Source: Pedobacter sp. ok626
GTDB lineage: Bacteria > Bacteroidota > Bacteroidia > Sphingobacteriales > Sphingobacteriaceae
Assembly (NCBI RefSeq): GCF_900100435.1
Contig: NZ_FNEX01000024.1
Location: 32,244 to 96,243 of the forward strand
DNA length: 64,000 bases
Direction of reading: 5' to 3'
Shown: positions 61,398 to 64,000 of the stretch, one piece after another
Layout of the letters: each line of letters opens with the position of its first letter
Numbering within the stretch: the first letter of the stretch is position 1
Notes under the pieces: model-generated
The model's database searches: none
Told to the model about the DNA's origin: nothing
The model's input: the letters and a program-made list of their open reading frames with translations, nothing else
Program-made: the position numbers and the translations under genes

Positions 61398-64000
61398 CTA
61401 TTGCACTCTGGTTACTTTTAAAAAGCTGTTTGCGAATACTGTGCTCGTTCCACTCGTAACCTTTAAATGTTTAATAGTTAGCGTTGGAGCCGTACTACCT
61501 GTCACAACAATACCTTTTATTACAACGCCACCTGTCTGACTGGATGACGCTAAGAATGAAGATGATGTCGCAGTATTAAATGCATTTATTCGTAGAGTTT
61601 TTGAAGCGGTACTTGTACCCGAACCTGTAATCTGAGCTTCTATAGATGCGCCGGTAGTATTGCTTAGATTCACGCCGTAATTTATACCAGTAGTAACTGC
61701 ACTAGTAGAAGTTGACAAAACTGCTTCAAACTCATAGGTTGTGTTAGCGGCTAGGGCCAGTGACAAGCCTGTTATATCGGCCAATGTTTGACCTGTTGTT
61801 GTTACCGTAGTAGCAACCCTTGTATATGTTGGTCCTTCCGCCTGTACAAATTCGGTTGTAGCCAATTGAGTGGTGTTGGTTCCAAATGCAGCGGTTACTG
61901 CAGTTGGAACCCCGGTAAGAGCTGGCGAAGCAAGCGGAGCCTTTAATACTACTTCGTTATCAAGCTCGTTGATAGCAGCCTGAACATTAGTTGCTGCTAT
62001 AGTTCCTGCAGGTGTATTAGGAAGCGTGTTTGCAGTTTGGTCTCCCGTATTTGTTCCAGATAAATTTGCTACAGATGTATTGGCTAACATTGCGTTTGTT
62101 ATCGCGCTGTTTGCAATAGAAGTGGCATTGCCTACTGAGGTTACTACTCCGGTTAAATTCGCGTTTGTCGTTACGCTACCGGCAGTGGTCGCGGTCGCTG
62201 CATTTCCACCGATACTTAAATTAGCTACCGGTGTTGTTGATGTTACTGTAAAGGGTGCTGTCCCTGTTGCTACATTTGATATCAAAACCGGTGCGGTCAG
62301 GTTTCCTCCGGTTAGGACGAGGCTTGTTCCTGTTGCGGCTCCCAATACTGGTGTTGTCAGCGTTTTATTAGTAAGCGTCTCAGTACCAGTAAGCGTAGCC
62401 AATGTACCTGTCGTTGGTAAGGTAAGTGTTGTAGCCCCCGTTGAGTTCAATGTTGTTGAAAAAGCACCGCTTGTAATTAATGAACTATTGTTAGCCAAAG
62501 TTAATGTAGCTGTTGTGGCTGGTGCGCTTATGGTTACTTTATTTAATGTTGTCGCAGTAGCCACACCAAGATTAGGCGTTGTAAATGTTGGGGAATTTGC
62601 AAAAACAGCAAGCCCTGTACCAGTCTCGTCCGATAATGCTGCTGCCAGTCCGGCAGAGTTGCTTAACGTGCCTTGTTTCCCTGCTGACGCGGTACCAGCG
62701 GCAGCATCAGCATAAGCAGTGGTGGCAATTTTCGTACTGTTATCTGCAACAGTCTGGGTCACACCAAATGTTGTAGCAGGAAGTGTAACCGGACCAGTAA
62801 AAGTCGGCGAAGCTAATGGAGCATATGAAGTATTAGTGTAAGCATTCGAGCCCAAAATCCCACCAGCTCCAATATTCAAAACTGAGCCATCTGTGCCAGA
62901 AAAAGTTAAACTGTTATTTGAAGTCAATGTTTTACCATCTAAGACTGTTATTGTAGCGCCTGTTGCAGGAGCGGTTAAGGTAACTTTGTTTATTGAACTA
63001 GCTGTTGCTACTCCAAGATTAGGTGTCGTAAATGTTGGCGAAACTAACGGTGCTTTTAAAGCGAATCCAGCTGTAAGTGCTGTTTGGTCTGCCTTCAAGG
63101 CTATAGCATCCGTAGCGGTTGTAAGATCTGTTACGTTTGCTTTTAATGCTAATCCAGTAGTAAGAGCTGCCTGATCTGCTTTCGATGCCAAACCAGTTGT
63201 TAGATCTGTTGTATTTGCTTTTAATGCCAATCCAGCAGTAACTGAAGTTTGATCTGCCTTCAAGGCAATAGCATCTGTGGCGGCTGTAAGATCTGTTATG
63301 TTTGCTTTTAGTGCAAGTCCAGTAGTAAGTGCTGCCTGATCAGCTTTCGATGCCAAACCAGTCGTTAGATCTGTTGTACTTGCTTTTAATGCTAATCCAG
63401 CAGTAACTGCCGTTTGGTCAGCTTTCAAGGCAATAGCATCTGTGGCGGCTGTAAGGGCTGTCTGATCAGCCTTTAATGCAAGTCCAGTAGTAAGAGCTGT
63501 CTGATCAGCTTTTGATGCCAAACCTGTCGTTAGATCTGTTGTATTTGCTTTTAATGCTAATCCAGCAGCAACTGACGTTTGATCCGCCTTCAATGCAATA
63601 GCATCTGTAGCAGCTGTAAGGGCCGTTTGATCTGCCTTTAATGCCAATCCAGATGCGACTGCCGTCTGATCTGCTTTTAACGCCAAACCTGTCGTTAGAT
63701 CTGCTGTATTTGCTTTTAATGCTAATCCAGCAGTAACTGCCGTTTGATCTGCCTTCAAGGCAATAGCATCCGTAGCGGCTGTAAGATCTGTTACGTTTGC
63801 TTTTAGTGCAAGTCCAGTAGTAAGAGCTGTTGTATTTGCTTTCAAGGCAATTGCATCTGTAGCAGCAGTAAGATCTGTGACGTTTGCTTTTAGTGCAAGT
63901 CCAGCAGTAAGAGCTGTCTGATCGGCTTTCGATGCCAAACCAGTCGTTAGATCTGTTGTATTTGCTTTTAATGCTAATCCAGCAGTAACTGAAGTTTGAT
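61398..64000 (-). CDS. Very repetitive fibre/tail-fibre-like protein, C-terminal part (cut by right edge)
   Basis: The frame is open to the right edge; the apparent start at 63938 is only a TTG inside a repeat. 867 codons are in the window. From 63066 to the edge the protein is made of 13- and 16-residue units of the kind LALKADQTALTTG and LALKANVTDLTAATDA, which should form a trimeric coiled coil. Next come modules of the tail-fibre kind: SPTFTTPNLGVATASSINKV (twice, with variants), SLTFSGTDGSVLNIGAGGI, GPVTLPATTFGVTQTVADNS, GTETLTNKTLTTPVLGAATG, NLSGTNTGDQT. The last 110 residues are a beta sandwich (TTYEFEAVLSTSTSAVTTGI to LKVTRVQ). Surface fibre or adhesin; no phage genes are seen. The N-terminal export signal is outside the window. 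Confidence 0.85.
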   Translation of the reverse strand, partial: QTSVTAGLALKANTTDLTTGLASKADQTALTAGLALKANVTDLTAATDAIALKANTTALTTGLALKANVTDLTAATDAIALKADQTAVTAGLALKANTADLTTGLALKADQTAVASGLALKADQTALTAATDAIALKADQTSVAAGLALKANTTDLTTGLASKADQTALTTGLALKADQTALTAATDAIALKADQTAVTAGLALKASTTDLTTGLASKADQAALTTGLALKANITDLTAATDAIALKADQTSVTAGLALKANTTDLTTGLASKADQAALTTGLALKANVTDLTTATDAIALKADQTALTAGFALKAPLVSPTFTTPNLGVATASSINKVTLTAPATGATITVLDGKTLTSNNSLTFSGTDGSVLNIGAGGILGSNAYTNTSYAPLASPTFTGPVTLPATTFGVTQTVADNSTKIATTAYADAAAGTASAGKQGTLSNSAGLAAALSDETGTGLAVFANSPTFTTPNLGVATATTLNKVTISAPATTATLTLANNSSLITSGAFSTTLNSTGATTLTLPTTGTLATLTGTETLTNKTLTTPVLGAATGTSLVLTGGNLTAPVLISNVATGTAPFTVTSTTPVANLSIGGNAATATTAGSVTTNANLTGVVTSVGNATSIANSAITNAMLANTSVANLSGTNTGDQTANTLPNTPAGTIAATNVQAAINELDNEVVLKAPLASPALTGVPTAVTAAFGTNTTQLATTEFVQAEGPTYTRVATTVTTTGQTLADITGLSLALAANTTYEFEAVLSTSTSAVTTGINYGVNLSNTTGASIEAQITGSGTSTASKTLRINAFNTATSSSFLASSSQTGGVVIKGIVVTGSTAPTLTIKHLKVTSGTSTVFANSFLKVTRVQ
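63066..64000 (-). repeat. Two-level tandem repeat (39/48-bp units in 165-bp super-units)
   Basis: At least 22 complete coding units: 39-bp (13-residue) units and 48-bp (16-residue) units, the latter with a TDA insert. They form super-units of four (13+13+16+13 residues = 165 bp): 63066-63230, 63231-63395, 63396-63560, 63561-63725 and 63813-63977, with one half super-unit (63726-63812, 87 bp). DNA is similar between copies, so recent unequal crossing-over is likely. Confidence 0.9.

Noticed and set aside
63936..63938. Start codon of the fibre gene at 63938
   Set aside because: The codon is a TTG inside a repeat (LASKADQ). The frame stays open to the window edge, so the gene is only a fragment.
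63066..64000. Short tandem repeats that could look like a CRISPR array
   Set aside because: Units of 39 and 48 bp join without spacers, keep one reading frame and translate to coiled-coil repeats; they are coding.
61398..64000. Prophage tail-fibre gene
   Set aside because: Repeats and modules look tail-fibre-like, but there is no phage capsid, tail, terminase or integrase gene in the window, and a cell-surface fibre is as likely.
1..64000. tRNA, rRNA or riboswitch
   Set aside because: I read the intergenic regions for cloverleaf-like arms, rRNA and common riboswitch cores and saw none; a covariance-model search (tRNAscan, Infernal) would be decisive.

Overview
The window looks like a chromosomal segment of a Bacteroidota, most likely a Sphingobacteriaceae member close to Pedobacter. 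The signs are two SusC/SusD systems each headed by an ECF sigma factor and a FecR anti-sigma factor, a type IX secretion protein of the PorV type with a T9SS sorting domain, a GLPGLI protein, a start of a hybrid two-component (propeller) sensor, and promoters of the Bacteroidota type (TTTG, about 19-21 nt, TAnnTTTG). The assignment to family and genus is an inference from gene content; no rRNA is present. I saw no tRNA, rRNA, CRISPR array, transposase or integrase.

Layout. 1-1834: 5' part of a propeller sensor that runs off the left edge. 2263-10232 (minus): carbohydrate or peptide uptake locus 1, sigma - fecR - susC - susD - TlpA-like thioredoxin. 10383-12869 (plus): TonB-dependent siderophore receptor with a readable promoter and repeated operator-like sites. 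13048-21201 (plus): housekeeping block bamD - omega-like - coaBC - DUF4835 - [blaI - M56 peptidase] - recN - fabI, with the BlaI/M56 pair placed inside an otherwise familiar order. 21270-29844 (minus): two lipoproteins, then a likely four-gene secretion cassette (T9SS-sorted protein, PorV, two large collagen-like/repeat proteins with the same N-terminal module). 29952-32816: TPR histidine kinase and LytTR response regulator. 32890-36130: AraC regulator, a carboxypeptidase-regulatory-domain protein and a PA0069-type radical SAM protein. 36105-39438 (minus): FGE-like domain protein - Gfo/Idh/MocA oxidoreductase - ApbE. 39651-42194: ClpC. 42565-52302 (minus): locus 2, sigma - fecR - susC - susD - small lipoprotein - SGNH hydrolase - FAD oxidoreductase. 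52496-54632 (plus): EttA and a small exported protein. 54693-59978 (minus): GLPGLI protein with its outer-membrane partner, and a ROK kinase with an esterase. 60060-64000 (minus): small HTH protein, CBS-like protein, and a very repetitive fibre-like protein cut by the right edge.

How the parts work together. In both Sus loci the expected circuit is ligand binding by SusC/SusD, a signal passed through the extra N-terminal STN domain of SusC to FecR, release of the sigma factor and induction of the operon; in both, a strong hairpin lies between fecR and susC, probably uncoupling the regulators from the structural genes. The BlaI gene has two perfect operator dyads around its own promoter. The most unusual protein is the SGNH hydrolase of locus 2 (44211-44993): its GDS nucleophile block lies at the C-terminus, after the D-x-x-H block, so the domain reads as a circular permutation. 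The second most unusual feature is the right-edge fibre protein, whose repeats are organised in two levels (13/16-residue units grouped into 55-residue, 165-bp super-units).
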